Shown here piece after piece: positions 46,701 through 57,879 of a stretch of 64,000 bases of DNA (position 1 is its first letter; each line of letters opens with the position of its first letter). The stretch is from positions 682,001-746,000 of the forward strand of contig NW_024037053.1 of NCBI RefSeq assembly GCF_015706575.1, given 5' to 3'. Under the pieces are notes generated by a model that saw only the letters and a program-made list of their open reading frames with translations, was not told the DNA's origin and did no database searches. A program made the translations under genes and the position numbers. The DNA is from Patiria miniata. Taxonomy: Eukaryota > Echinodermata > Asteroidea > Valvatida > Asterinidae.

Positions 46701-48512
46701 TTAGTGGATGTTTTACCTTGACATTGTCAACCAGAAGTGCACTGTGTGGACTGTTGATGGAGTTTTAATGAGCAAATAAAAATACTTTTAGGCAGACCAG
46801 CAGATATTCCAAAAGATGGAATTAAGGGATTTTCCAAACAACGAAAATCCAGGCCTGCGTATAATGACTTTAGCACCAGGCCGGATTTCGGATCTTGGTT
46901 CGTTTCATAATGTGACTAATGACAAGTCTTTTTATCTGCGTTAAAAATAAAATGTTAGGATTGAAATTTTAAATTTCGCAATATATGCTGGTTGAAATTA
47001 AATCGGCTCATGAGGGAAATCAGATTAAATGCGGCTTTTAACTTCAGTACCAAAGATCGCAGATTATGTCAATCAATCTGATAACACTTTGAGAATACGC
47101 AACATTTGAAAACTTATCAGACGATAGCACCGATGGCTGGTAATGTTTGATTACCGGAGACCATAGTTGAGAAAAGAACCTGCTGAATTGATAACCATCA
47201 TCACTCCACCTCTTGACTAAAACTGGGGCGAAGAAATTGACGGTTTTTTAAGTCCGCTCAATTTCAGGGAAATTATGTGAAATTTAATAAAAAATATGTA
47301 AAAGAATAGGAATTTTCCTGAAAATAGCAAACGTTTTGGAAAATGTTCTAGACTAACGTGGAACATCTCGGAAAATCATGTTGTTGACTCACACTGGAAC
47401 AAGTTTGCTTTGTGACAACCTAAACTCAGTCAACGTCGTTCGCCGGGGAGGGGGGGGGGGGGGGGTAGTCCCTCCTCCATGCAGGACCGGGCCTGATCAT
47501 AGTCATAATTATAGTGTTCCTCTGAAAAGTGACGATTTTAGCCTATGACGATATCGATTGGACCATTTCATAAAGACTTCTTCAAGTCATAGTCAATGTG
47601 ACAATGCGCATGGAGCAACGTGCACACCACTAATTGGGATATACAATCATGCGCCCTCAACCGAACTTGCTTCTTTGCCCTCAGTTATGTTACTTCATTG
47701 TTATCTGTATATCCGGGTTATAATATAGTCCATCCTCTGATGGCCAATCTTTACAAGATATTCGATAGCCATACTGTCCTTGCACAAATCGCAATGTGAC
47801 ACACAACTTGACTATATTGAGCTGATAATTATCCTAATATTACCGTACACCTTACTGCAGCAAATATCGCCGCCTCTTTTCTAGCATCTCGACTAGGCCA
47901 GGGAACTGGGGGTTGGCCTAACAGGCATGTAGTCGGGGAAGGGCGTGGTCGAAAACCCAACCCAAAAAGCTGTCCAATTAATCCTAATAACTGTCAAATC
48001 TCAATGACCGTGTGTCAAAATAATATATTTTTTTAAAAAGTCACTTGCAACAACTTTAAATTGCCCATGCTACTCGTCAGAGTTGACCCATGGTTTCATT
48101 TCACCGAATACTTCTCATGTAAAATATGACACCTTTTGGGGTTAAAATGACACTTTTTCCATGGTTTTCCAGTCAAAAGGATCCTTGAAATGATCCAGAG
48201 AATCCTCAAATATCTTGGACCTCGAAAAGTCAAAAAGCGGGACGCAGAATTTGACACCAAAATATATCATCGACCCTTTTTCTAAACATACCCGGTTAAT
48301 TTTTTAGGTTAACGATTATTAAAAAGTGGTTGGATTGCTTCAAATACGTACCCTCTGGACACGAGCAGACGTAACGCATCTGTGTTGCCTTCGTAGGCCG
48401 CCCATACCGTGGGCGTACGGCCCGTATCGTCTGGCTTGTTGGCATCGCGTCGAGTCGCGTCTCGCAGTAAATCCAAATGGCCCTCCCGAGCTGCTTCGTG
48501 AAAACGATTCAT
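42587..48512 (-). CDS. USH1G: SANS/ANKS4B-like ankyrin-SAM scaffold, two coding exons
   Basis: Exon 1 is 48512-48352 (ATG at 48512-48510, 53 codons + 2 bases, donor GTACGT). Exon 2 is 43736-42587 (acceptor TTGACTGCAG, stop TAA). Together they encode 436 residues; human SANS has 461. Residues ~1-125 hold ankyrin repeats starting MNRFHEAAREGHLDLL, with TPTVWAAYEGN and GHTALHYAALSGHVNTVTFL. A lysine-rich helix follows (~135-200), then a low-complexity S/D/N region. A SAM domain lies at ~360-425 (LEFFLATHNLLDYLPVF, LPLGPRRKL). The C-terminus DTHL is a class I PDZ ligand; human SANS ends DTEL. In vertebrates SANS links harmonin and myosin VIIa in hair-cell and photoreceptor protrusions; ANKS4B does the same in gut microvilli. 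The single copy here may predate that split. The 4.6-kb intron is full of mobile elements. Confidence 0.93.
43917..44330. mobile_element. Foldback with GGGTCAAAATGACA arms
   Basis: In the SANS intron, GGTCAAAAATTGACACTTTT and GGCCATGG at the left pair with AACCATGGCC and AAAAGTGTCAATCTTGACC at the right. An inner pair with GAGTATACTC and CGAGCGTGTT words extends outwards to 43850. A fragment of the same family is at 48120-48200. Confidence 0.7.
45123..45395 (+). mobile_element. tRNA-derived SINE
   Basis: Head TAGCGGTGGAGCACAGGCC, box B GGGTTCAAGCCTC, then CTGAGCAAGGCGCTTTACCT and a body ending near AAAGAGATGGGCACTCCG. It lies in the SANS intron, next to the nested TIR elements. Confidence 0.65.
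45419..46070. mobile_element. TIR element split by a hAT-like insertion
   Basis: The right arm, inverted, reads TACTGCGCAAATCTCGCTCA then AATAACGACTAATCAGTACA. The left arm has the same order, TACTGAGCACCTCTCGCTCA then ATCGACTCAGTAA, then is interrupted at 45456-45772 and resumes with ATCAGTACAGAAATTCCTTA. The host element is ~335 bases without the insert. Confidence 0.82.
45456..45772. mobile_element. CAAGGGCGGATCC element, copy 1
   Basis: The 317-bp insert has TIRs CAAGGGCGGATCCAG / CTGGATCCGCCCTTG. It is flanked by CTCAGTAA (45448-45455) and CTTAGTAA (45773-45780), an 8-bp duplication with one change. The 8-bp target and short TIR fit a non-autonomous hAT element. Confidence 0.88.
46071..48351. 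other. SANS intron remainder
   Basis: No exon recognised. A poly(G) tract lies at ~47448-47465. A fragment of the GGGTCAAAATGACA family lies at ~48120-48200. The rest shows nothing recognisable. Confidence 0.45.
48352..48512 (-). CDS. USH1G: SANS exon 1 (start codon, first ankyrin repeats)
   Basis: The ATG at 48512 is chosen because the product MNRFHEAAREGHLDLLRDAT aligns with the first residues of human SANS. It ends LRLLVSRG at donor GTACGT in phase 2. The join to exon 2 gives SRGGNPDLCD, matching SRGGDPDKCD in the human protein. Confidence 0.93.
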
Positions 48513-49659
48513 CCTGAAAATTTCTTCCTATTCCGTCCTTAATCCTTTACCTGCAGATCATCTCCCATAAAAACGCAGTACTGAGCTCACAAAGTAAGGG
48601 AAAATATGGCGCGAATTTATACTGTTCGGGAATTTTTGTGAGCATGCACTCATTGCCATGCCGTGAGTGCGCATAATACGTCTGTGTCTTTGGGCGGTGA
48701 AATAATATCGGGTACTCGAATTATTCATTGTAATTTCGGCGGACTTTGGAACCGGATAATGAACGGATAACAAACATACGGTACACAAAGGTTACGGGCG
48801 GTGTAAGGTTAGTGTAATCATAGACGAAATGACACTGACGAATGACTGCAAACTTGGTCTCGCATTGCATGACTTTGTAACTTTATACCGAAGGCGGGAG
48901 CCGAGTCGATTCGTACATCGAGTTAACTCGATTGGTCCAAGCATGGAGGAAGGAACACAAACAAGTTTTCATTCTCTTTGCCATGGATAAAGTTACGAAT
49001 ATCCCCCCTTTATGTATGCACGAGCGGGTAATTTTGCCGATGATGTCACAGTGAAAAGAGGTGTTTCTTTTTGTTGGCGGTGCGCAAGCAAAGATCATTG
49101 GTTTCTGTCTTAAGTCTCGATAAATTACTGAAGCACACAAATGCTTCTAAAGTGTTCATTTTGCATGCATTGAGCATTATTTTGGAACTTTTTGTTATTT
49201 TTTTCTCATTTACGCCTCTGTAAATATAGATTTGAGCGCCCAATAAACAGCTTCCAATTATTTGTTCAATTTATTTTACCATAACAAATTTCTAATACAC
49301 TGGGTTTGTTTCAGCAATGTCCGAGCGAGGGGCCAAGACCGGGGGGCGTGTCGCCCTCCGGCAACCCCCCCCCCCTCCTTATTCAGGTACTGCTTGAAAT
49401 GTCATGGACGCGTCACGGCAAAATGAACTACAGACTCCCAACGAACTGAACTATCAAACATAAACATCAGCATTTTACCTTGATTCACCTGCCTTTGACC
49501 TAAATGTTTGGAAACTTAAATGTTTGGAAAAAAAGTTTCTCTGATGTGAAGTTCAAATAGCGCCCTCTGCCATTGCCCAAGAGCGTACGTGCATTCGTAA
49601 TAGTCTGGTCAACGCATCCATTTAACTACCTGGCACATACACACAGTGCAAGCGTGCGG
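48513..49659. promoter_or_regulatory. Divergent SANS/COX6B upstream region
   Basis: This is the space between the SANS start codon (minus strand) and the possible first COX6B exon (plus strand), so it should hold the SANS promoter and perhaps the COX6B promoter. No TATA box or named factor site could be defended. A C-rich tract sits at ~49360-49377. Confidence 0.3.
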
Positions 49660-49798
49660 CGGTTACAAGTTCTCATAACAACAGTGCGTTGAAGAGTGAG
49701 CTTACCCTTACCGGCGAAAAGTGGAACAAAATTCGGTGTGAAATTTGGTGAGAATTTTCGTGAGAAATCCCGGCTACAACCAGAAAATGTAAGTATGG
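49660..49798 (+). other. Possible 5' non-coding exon of COX6B
   Basis: A good 5' splice site (CAGAAAAT|GTAAGTATGG) follows a mixed-composition stretch without repeats, ~2.8 kb upstream of the acceptor at 52583. It lies ~1.1 kb from the start of the divergent SANS gene. The upstream limit is arbitrary. The only support is the splice signal and location, so this is inference. Confidence 0.3.
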
Positions 49799-50274
49799 AT
49801 ATCAAGGTATCAATGCAGGGCATTTGATGAATTGTAAGAATAAGCATTCAATATGTAATAAGGAGCCAAAAAGTGTGTATCTTAACTGCAACTTGGTACG
49901 AAATTTCCCTGCACATCACTCATGCCCAATTTCCGGACATATCAATTCTATCTTCTTAATAATAAATATCCTCTCAAGTTCGCATTAGGCCTAGGCCTGT
50001 TTCTTTAGTTTTGAAACTATTTTATTGACTTCATCTTCAAGCACTTCTCCTTTGCCCTAATTTTGAAGATTTTCCGCAGTACCTTGGCATCCATACCGGG
50101 TGATTCTGTTTGTAATTCGTCACCGTTTTCACGAACAGCCACATACTAGCCTAGTATTATGTTGATTTTGAAGAAAAGAGTTTTCGAGATACGCAAAAGA
50201 AGTTTCTCATATTTTAAAACTGCAAGAAATACTACTTTGCAACAACTTTGTGCAGCAAGGAAACCATCATACGA

Positions 50275-51018
50275 TACTCCTAGAACTATGAGGCTCCACG
50301 TAGTGGAGCCTCATAGAGTCAGAAGCCCGCAAAATTGTTGTCAACACAAAACACTAATTAAGTACAAAAACGTCCATTCCAAATAACCTATTTCCCACAG
50401 AACCGCTGCACAGTTTGCCCCTAAACTCCGTACAATACCTCATGACATACTCACGTTATGTGCACCCAACAAACATCGGTGGATTCTGTCTGTTTTTAGG
50501 CCAAAATGATGAAAAATATGCCCTTTCCGCACTGAGCCAACCTAACACTTGAAGCGAGCACGCGCGCTGATATCGCAGTCATTTTCGGGTTCGATCGCTC
50601 CGAGCGCGCCGCGGGGGGTACGTACTTGCACTTGTACGCATGCGCAAACTATCAATCCGCTCTTACACCATACCCCCCGCGGTGCGCTCCGAGCGATCGA
50701 ACCCGAAAATGACTGCGATATATCAGCGCGCGTGCTCGCTTCAAGTGTTAGGTTGGCTCAGTGCGGAAATGGCATATTTTTCATCATTTTGGCCTAAAAA
50801 CAGACAGAATCCACCGATGTTTGTTGGGTGCACATAACGTGAGTATGTCATGAGGTATTGTACGGAGTTTAGGGGCAAACTGTGCAGCGGTTCTGTGGGA
50901 AATAGGTTATTTGGAATGGACGTTTTTGTACTTAATTAGTGTTTTGTGTTGACAACAATTTTGCGGGCTTCTGACTCTATGAGGCTCCACTACGTGGAGC
51001 CTCATAGTTCTAGGAGTA
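50275..51018. mobile_element. 744-bp long foldback with 9-bp target duplication
   Basis: The element starts TACTCCTAGAACTATGAGGC and ends with its exact inverse. It is flanked by ATCATACGA at 50266-50274 and 51019-51027. The arms are ~335 bases each and nearly perfect, with a ~50-base centre around 50625-50675. A 14-bp palindrome (CTATGAGGCTCCAC, 3-base loop) sits near both ends. A 9-bp duplication with long TIRs points to a non-autonomous Mutator-like (MULE) element. It lies between the putative and the first coding exon of COX6B. Confidence 0.92.
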
Positions 51019-52583
51019 ATCATACGATTCTACGAGAGCTGAATGTTTACATGAACCCGGTAATAAGTCTTAATACAGCAGTTAATTGGTAGAAATTAAT
51101 TAGTAAAGATATGTGGCTCTTCGTGAAAACGCAAATTCAGGTTTACGACATATTGGCCATTTTTGTTCAACGTGTATTTCCATAGGTGCGCGTGAGTACG
51201 CGCGCGCAGCTGAAAATGTAACAAAGATATGTGGCTCTTCGTGAAAATGGAAATCTCATTTGACCTACTTTTACGTATTTCCGTGCAATAAGTTTTGTAC
51301 GCGTTTAAAGGGCCAAAATGTATGTGGCTCTTCGTGAAAACGCAAAATGCATTTATCGAGATTTCTGGCCCTTGCAACATTAATGTAACTTGGAAATTAA
51401 TGATGTTTTGCTTACAGAAACATGTCAAAATGGTTAAGTACATTGTTTTAACTCTCCTGTAGTGTAGTTAGACCATTCAAAACACCTCAAAATCTGGGTG
51501 CTGGCAAATTGGAGGGAAAAAAATGCTGGACCTTCTAAAATCCTCCAGAATTTATTGTTACTGCACTACCACACCTTTCAATTCCTTTCGAAAGGTATTG
51601 AAATGCAACTTACTGAATTTGCCCACAGAGTTGCTTCACCTTTGGAAACATTTCGAAAAGTCATAAAGTTCCAGCACTATTTCACCTTTCAAAACCCTTT
51701 TAGTCAGGCAAATTAAAAATGTTTTGAAAGGTCTGATAATTCTCTTTGCCAACTGCACTGGGCATAGCAGGGTTAATGGACTCTTTCCATAAAGTTGGCC
51801 ACACTGGTCCATCAGACAAATAGGGATTTTTGTCTTCGGGGCCGTTTCACATGTTGTTACTCTCTCCTACTGTTGTCTTTACCTGTATGCATTCTTTAGC
51901 CATTTAGTCGGCTACTGGAGAGTAGCCGACGTTCATATGTACTGAAGCAGTGCTCTAATGAGTCGTCTCATTTTAGGTCACAGTGTCTGCACATGTCCAT
52001 GTAGTTGATCTACGTGTGAATCAATTATTTTGAACAAGTGCAATCTTACATAAATGTTATTCAAGAGTACAACAGAAGAGCACTTGTGTCCTGTGACAAA
52101 TTCATGAGTCGTACGGGATGAAATTCTAAGGCATTTGAGGGAAAATAATCCACAAATCCCTTCAATTGTACCCTAAATATCACAATCTCCGCCATTTCCA
52201 TGAAAATCGCATAGTTGGTCTAGCTGTAGTAGGAGTATTTAGGTATGCAATTTACCCATCGGTAGACATTTCAAAGAATGGAATCGCCCTACCCTCTATT
52301 CCCAGTTAAAACTGTGCAAATCAATGTTACTAAAAATTGAGTTTTGTGCATTTGTCACATATGTTGGGCATATGCATGATGTGATCTATCGTTCACGCTG
52401 TCGCAACGCCCCGACTTTTGGCAATTATTATATTTCTGTCCTAAAGCCAATTAAATATGCACACATTGAATTAAAGACTACACACAAAACAGGCCGATGC
52501 CTCTTCGGAAAATGCCTAGTAGGCCTATAAGGAACAGTGGTTTGCCAGTTACTTCAGTGATTTTTTGTTCACATATTTAACAG
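51019..52583. other. Intron-like region upstream of COX6B coding exon
   Basis: Contains three direct copies of ATGTGGCTCTTCGTGAAAA at 51111, 51229 and 51322, spaced 118 and 93 bases. The intervening DNA is less conserved. Otherwise unremarkable. Confidence 0.6.
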
Positions 52584-52599
52584 AAAAACCAGCAGCACC

Positions 52600-54614
52600 A
52601 TGGGTGACGAGCATGTCAAAGAAGCCCTCGAGAACTACACAACGGCCCCCTTCGACGCCCGCTTCCCAAACACCAACCAGACCAAGAATTGCTGGCAGAA
52701 TTACTATGACTACCACCGCTGTCTCAAGCTAAAGGGAGAAGAATTTGAGAGCTGCAATTGGTTCAAGAAAGTCTACAAGTCCATGTGTCCATTCGCTTGG
52801 GTGAGTGTGCCTCGGATGAATTTTTGTACTACCAACGGTTGATTCCATGAAACAAAGATAATTTACACGGTGTGTAGACTCACACACATACAAACGTGTG
52901 TTCACTGTCGATCGTGGGTGTCCTATTGTCCCTCTTTTGTTTGTACTAACTTTTTAGGAAGACTCCCATAGGTTTTGTACACGAACCCCAATCGTGGACG
53001 TATGCTGGGAATCGTGGACGATATTGTTCTCTTTTGTTCTCTGGTATTTTTCGTCCCCGTTTTGAAAAGATGAACACGTACAAGTTTTTTGCATGGGTAT
53101 GCTGTTATCTGTCAGTTCAGTGCATGACATCTCATAGCTGCTATAGGCTGAATGAGAATGTGTTCCGGATGCTGATTTCGGGGAAAATTTCAAAACTTGA
53201 CTCGGCAACTTTTGAATTGAAATTGAGATCCTACAATATTGTTTTCTTGTAATACATATAGCATTCACTGAGCTAAAACTTCATCAAATTAGTTTTTAAG
53301 CACCCTTCTTTAGATTTTGAGCACGTTTGTTGCTTCAAACGAAAACAATATGCGACAATTACAAGTGATCTACTCGGCCCTTAACCAAATCTTGTAATTA
53401 ATAGGACTGTCAACTTTTTCACCCAAAAAAGTGCGTATTCATCAGAATGACGAACTCTGTGATGTTTTCAAACATTTCAAGATACATGGACAATTTCTGT
53501 ATCTTTTCAAAAGAGAAAATTGGCCTACATTAACTTATGGACAAATTCCTTCAGAAATTGTTAAGTATTTGCAACCAGTCAATACTGTAGGGACAGGGAA
53601 CTAGTCTGCTTGCAGGGTAAATCTTGTTGGTGTAGGTGCCCAAAATAAAAAAAATATTTATACATTTTTTTCCCTTTCAGTCAAGTAGAAAGGTTCAAAA
53701 TCTCTTGGGGAGTGTGTGGCCTAGTGGTTAGGATTCATGACTCATGATCAGAGGGTTCGGGGTTCGAATCCAGCCGCTGGCCATATATTGTGTCCTTGGG
53801 CAAGGCACTTCACCCCCACTTGCCCCTCTCCACCCAGGAGTATAAATGGGTACCGGCATTAGCTGGGGAGTAATCCTGTGCGGATGGACTGGCATCCCAT
53901 TCAGGGGGAGTAGAAATATTCTCAGTCGTTTCATGCCAAGGAAACCGGAGATAAACACCGGCCTGATGAGCCACATTGGCTCGGGACAGACTTTACTACT
54001 ATACATGCTCTTTCAAATCAGTGAAAAAAATTACTCAATTTGTGAAATCTTGGCACATTGTACATTTCAATGAGTTAATTATGGAATTCTTTTTTAAAAA
54101 AATTGTCTTATAATTAACTCCCTCTGAGGCATTTTTGCTAGGATGCAACCGCAATCCTGCAAAATCCTCCCAACTGCATCCATGACAAAATTGCACACAG
54201 CCTAAATCCTGCAATATTCTCCGTTACTTCTCGAATGTGGTCCTTGGAGGGGTGACCACTGCATGCCTCAATCCTGCAAAATCCTCCAGCAATCACTGTC
54301 AATGTGTTGAGGCAGAGCCAGTCACATCCTGGAGCAGTGTGAAGGATTTCAAGTACTTTAAAATCTAGGCTTAAATTCATGCATGGCTGAGCATGAACAA
54401 CACAAGGTCCAGCCCAAGACCTTAACACAGTGCATCCTTCAAAACCAGCCATGCATTTTTACAATGTAACTTCAATCAATTCCTCCTTTTTGCAAAGAGG
54501 ATTTGGGAGGATTTGGGAAGGTTAGGGTTAATAGATTGTAATTTCTTTTCAATCCTGTAGGTTGAGAATTGGGATGACCAGCGAGAGAGTGGAACCTGGC
54601 CCTCCAAGATTTGA
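52600..54614 (+). CDS. COX6B1: Cytochrome c oxidase subunit VIb, two coding exons
   Basis: Exons are 52600-52800 (67 codons, donor GTGAGT, phase 0) and 54561-54614 (18 codons with TGA). The 84-residue product starts [20 protein letters not shown]; human COX6B1 is 86. It has [12 protein letters not shown] (CX9C) and [13 protein letters not shown] (CX10C), the two disulphide-forming pairs of the family, and ends [14 protein letters not shown]. There is no presequence, as expected: the subunit is oxidised and trapped in the intermembrane space by the Mia40 route and bridges the complex IV dimer. The start codon is preceded by CAGCACC. An acceptor-like TTTAACAG ends at 52583, suggesting the coding exon begins there with 16 bases of 5' UTR. 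The intron holds a tRNA-SINE and part of a TTAA-type element. Confidence 0.96.
52985..53395. mobile_element. Partial TTAA-type element in COX6B intron
   Basis: GACTCGGCAACTTTTGAATT, CTAAAACTTCATCAAATTAG and TTTTGAGCACGTTTGTTGCT match the other copies. The right end reads AAGTGATCTACTCGGCCCTTAA. The left end runs into another dispersed repeat. Confidence 0.6.
53706..54000 (+). mobile_element. tRNA-derived SINE in COX6B intron
   Basis: Head GTGTGTGGCCTAGTGGTTAG, box B GGGTTCGAATCC, then CTTGGGCAAGGCACTTCACC and CCACCCAGGAGTATAAATGG. The 3' part (CTGGCATCCCATTCAGGGGG) differs from the 30-kb copy, so it is a related but distinct subfamily. Confidence 0.75.
54130..54330. repeat. ATCCTGCAAAATCCTCC short repeats
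   Basis: ATCCTGCAAAATCCTCC or a close variant occurs at ~54153, ~54208 (CCTGCAATATTCTCCG) and ~54272, in the COX6B intron. Diverged tandem-like arrangement. Confidence 0.55.
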
Positions 54615-55029
54615 TGACGGGTCTGGCGTAGAGCACAGAGAGGATGTCACCGCTTAGATGCCATCACTTTTAGGGAAATTTATCTTATTTCAGAAGAATT
54701 ATTGTTTAACAAATATATCTTGGTCCAATTTGATGGCGCCGCTAGGCTGACAATGTTGCTTATACCAAATTTTTCTGCCCAGACTCAAATCAGCTGAAAA
54801 CTGGCTGTTAGCAACCTGGTTACATTGTTGCATTGTTTGGCTTAGCGGCTCCGTCAGATTTTCTGTTGGTGTGCTAAGGATTGATTTGACTTGTGCCGGA
54901 ATATTTGCATTGCAACTTATGTAAGTTACATGTAGCTGTCATAATGTGAAGCAGATATTTCTCAGTAGTTCTGTGAAGTCTGTGCCCTCAGCCACTGACA
55001 TCAGTTCATATTTTGCTTAGAGTTGGTTA
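54615..55029. other. COX6B 3' flank
   Basis: Immediately downstream of the stop codon. Expected to hold the 3' UTR, but no clean AATAAA was seen near; the transcript end is undetermined. Confidence 0.35.
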
Positions 55030-55580
55030 TAGATCGATCCATTAAGCCACGCCCCATTACGTCTTGACCAATCACAGCCTTGGTCAGACATGCGTGCAGC
55101 CGTGCACACAAGTCCGACATGCGTGTACATGTACTACATACACCCCGAGGACAGACAGACAAAGGGAGAACAACAGATTCTTTGTTGACCTCGAACATTT
55201 TTCTTTTGTTGGAAAACTGTCCTCGATTGTGACTGTGTGTGCTGAATCTGTGGGAAAGTGTTATATTACAGGGACAAAGGGAAACACAAAGCATTGTCCT
55301 CGAGAGTAAAGTAAAACATGACTGTGTGCACACGTGCAGTGTGACATTGAGGAGACACACATGTTGTTTCCTCAAGTGTGCAGTGGGCGGGGCTTAATGA
55401 ATCAATCTATTAAGCCCCACCCCATGTCGCCTTGACCAATCACTGCCTTGCTTTAATATCCGACGTGTGTGCACACAAGTCCAACATGTGTGCACGTGTG
55501 CAGTGTGGCATTCAAGAGGCGTACCTATTGTTTCCTCATGTGTGCAGTGGGCGGGGTTTAATGGATCGATCCATTCACGG
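55030..55580. mobile_element. Composite TIR element
   Basis: The ends GATCGATCCATTAAGCCACG and, inverted, GGTTTAATGGATCGATCC. The interior contains a second end-to-end junction (GCAGTGGGCGGGGCTTAATG then CTATTAAGCCCCACCCC, ~55381-55430), as if two copies were joined. It holds the block shared with 17222-17410. Confidence 0.65.
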
Positions 55581-56639
55581 TTGTAGGGGTGCAGTTAATC
55601 CTTGCATTGTATTTAAACACATTTGTGTTGGCATTCAAAGCGGAATTTTATCATTAAGTAGTTGTTACTGTTTGTATGATACTAGAAGTGTGAAAATGAT
55701 GCCAGAATTGACAAGAGAAAATTTTTTTTTTTCAAGGGAATTACTCATTTTTTTTCCAATTAATTGGTGTGAAAAACAAAGATAGCGACGTGTGTCTGTA
55801 GGTAGTGAGATTTGAACCATGGACCATCCGAACAAAAGCCAAGGTGTCACCAGCCAGTCAGTGTGATTTTATATGGCTTTTTTCCATACCTATTTGTGCA
55901 TGTGGACAATTTGGGATTTTGAGCAACACAAAACCTAAGTCAATCTTACTTCAATTCCTTGACAAATATTACAGAAAAAAAGGTTTAAAGTGATTCTTAA
56001 TGAACTAGAATTCATATTCACCCTGTAGTGTGGTGCTTTACTTTCACAAACAATACAGTTAATGTTTAAGAGAATGTTGAAGTTATAGAAATAAAATAAT
56101 TCCCATTAATTAAGTTCTCTCTTTCATTGTCTCATTTCATGCCTTTGTCAGAAGAAATCAGTTTTTTGCGGTTTTTTTGTACCATTTTTCTTGTTTACTG
56201 TAATGATCCTGTCCCTCACAGTAAAAGTTTGTGCAGTATGTAATATTCCCTACAGATTAGTTATCAGGCAATGAATCTTCACTGATTTTTTTCCATTGTA
56301 CATGCCCCAAGTAGAAGTTTCACTAAGGGGGGGGGGGTCATTTGTTAACACCAGCTGTCCTTTAACATTTCAAGGAATAGTCTACAGTGTTAGGTTAGAG
56401 CTGGGAGTTTTTCTGACCTTCCATTTGTTAAATGTCAATCCAGATGTGCTTCACTGTCTTTTCTTTTGTTGGTAAGGTATAGTAGAAAACTCCCACACCT
56501 GTTATTGAAAGTCGGTTTTTAGCATGCTGTACACTGCAGTGGAGTGTGGAAAGCGAAGTGAAAGTGCCGAAGCAGAAAGCTAGACGCTTCCGTCCAGAAA
56601 ACGTGAGTGAGCTCCACAAAAATTCAACTTTATTGGCCA

Positions 56640-56850
56640 AAGACCCGGAAAAAATGTTGTAACCTGACGCCACTTTTTTCTTCATATATCATCTCAATGA
56701 AGGTCATTCATTGCAAAAATGATAAGACATGAATCTGGTACTGAGAAATATTTTCAAGTTTGTTAGGAAATGCCGTTAAAAAATGTCTTGACTCTCCTTG
56801 GACTTTGTACACAATCGCGAAAGTGGCGTCAGGTTGCAACATTTTCCCCC
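56640..56850. mobile_element. ~200-bp TIR element, copy 1
   Basis: Ends AATGTTGTAACCTGACGCCA and, inverted, TGGCGTCAGGTTGCAACATT. The interior TTCTTCATATATCATCTCAA is shared with the copy at 63190-63395 in the same orientation. Confidence 0.85.
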
Positions 56851-57399
56851 ATAAATGTACGTAGTCTTATTCAAAGCAGGACTGAGAAGTTGCCCAAGCA
56901 CAGAGGTTTGTTCGTCAAGATAGACCGGGAGTGGACGGAGCAGATCTGAACCCAAGTCCAAGCACTGCATCCGCAAGACATTCGTAAGTGTTTACATCTT
57001 GAGTATTGTTTATTGGAAGCGTGTATATTTTGATTGGCAAGAAGCCTGGTAATTTTTGATGGCAAGATTGATTCAATTTTCTGATTAGTTTTTCATGCTT
57101 GCCATCTCGTGTATGCTGTTGATACTTCGCATCAACAACGATTGTGAAGTGAAAAACAGGTAATGAGCCTATTCTGTTGATTTTATTCCATTTAAGATGA
57201 TTTTTATTTGGATTGCATTTTTCGCGCTGCGCACACTTTAAACGCTGGTGACCACTATTAGTAAAGTGCGCCCTCTTTTGAAAGAAAATACTCAGAGTTG
57301 GCAAACGTCTGTGGATAATTCCTAATAAGTTTCGTGGAAAATATCCGGTTGTATTCAATTAATTGCTCAACATTATATTTGCTTCTCCAAATAAAATCA

Positions 57400-57790
57400 T
57401 TGTTGAAAACATCTCGACCAAATAGTAGAAAATTTCAATTCAGGACAACATGTTTTTCTCGAGTTGTCAACTCCACAACTCTGGCGCGGTTCTACGGGGT
57501 GGGGGAAGGGTGGGTTTAGGGGGTGGGGTACCACCCCCGGGGGAAACTGTTGATTTTTTTCTTGATAATAATAACATACATATCCGCGAGATGGGTAGCC
57601 AGTCGTGAGGAGCGGGCATCTGTACACTATTAGGTAATATTATAATGTGCATGATTGTAGGAATTGATCAACGATCTCCCATTGAAAATACAATACGAGG
57701 TCAACCCCCCCCCCCCTACATTTTCCTATTTGTTCGCGCTGATCACACTATTGTTTTGGATGTATTTAATTTATTGCTAGACATGTGCTT
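57400..57790. repeat. Dispersed repeat, related to 62960-63160
   Basis: ACCAAATAGTAGAAAAT, AGGACAACATG and CTCGAGTTGTC at ~57417-57470 correspond to ACCAAACAGTAGACAAT and AGGACAACAGG at ~62990-63030. TATTGTTTTGG then GTATTTAATTTATTG follows in both. Confidence 0.5.
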
Positions 57791-57879
57791 GTGAAAATGA
57801 AAAGAGCTGAGAGAAATCGCCAACAGCAATTTCTTCCAAAAGAGGGCGCGCTTCACAATCACTTCTGTGAATGCGGATG

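Noticed and set aside
56540..56602. Possible 63-base exon (ESEVKVPKQKARRFRPEN) upstream of 58743
   Set aside because: It has GT–AG-like borders, but its phase does not join the candidate exon at 58743 and its acceptor lacks a pyrimidine tract.
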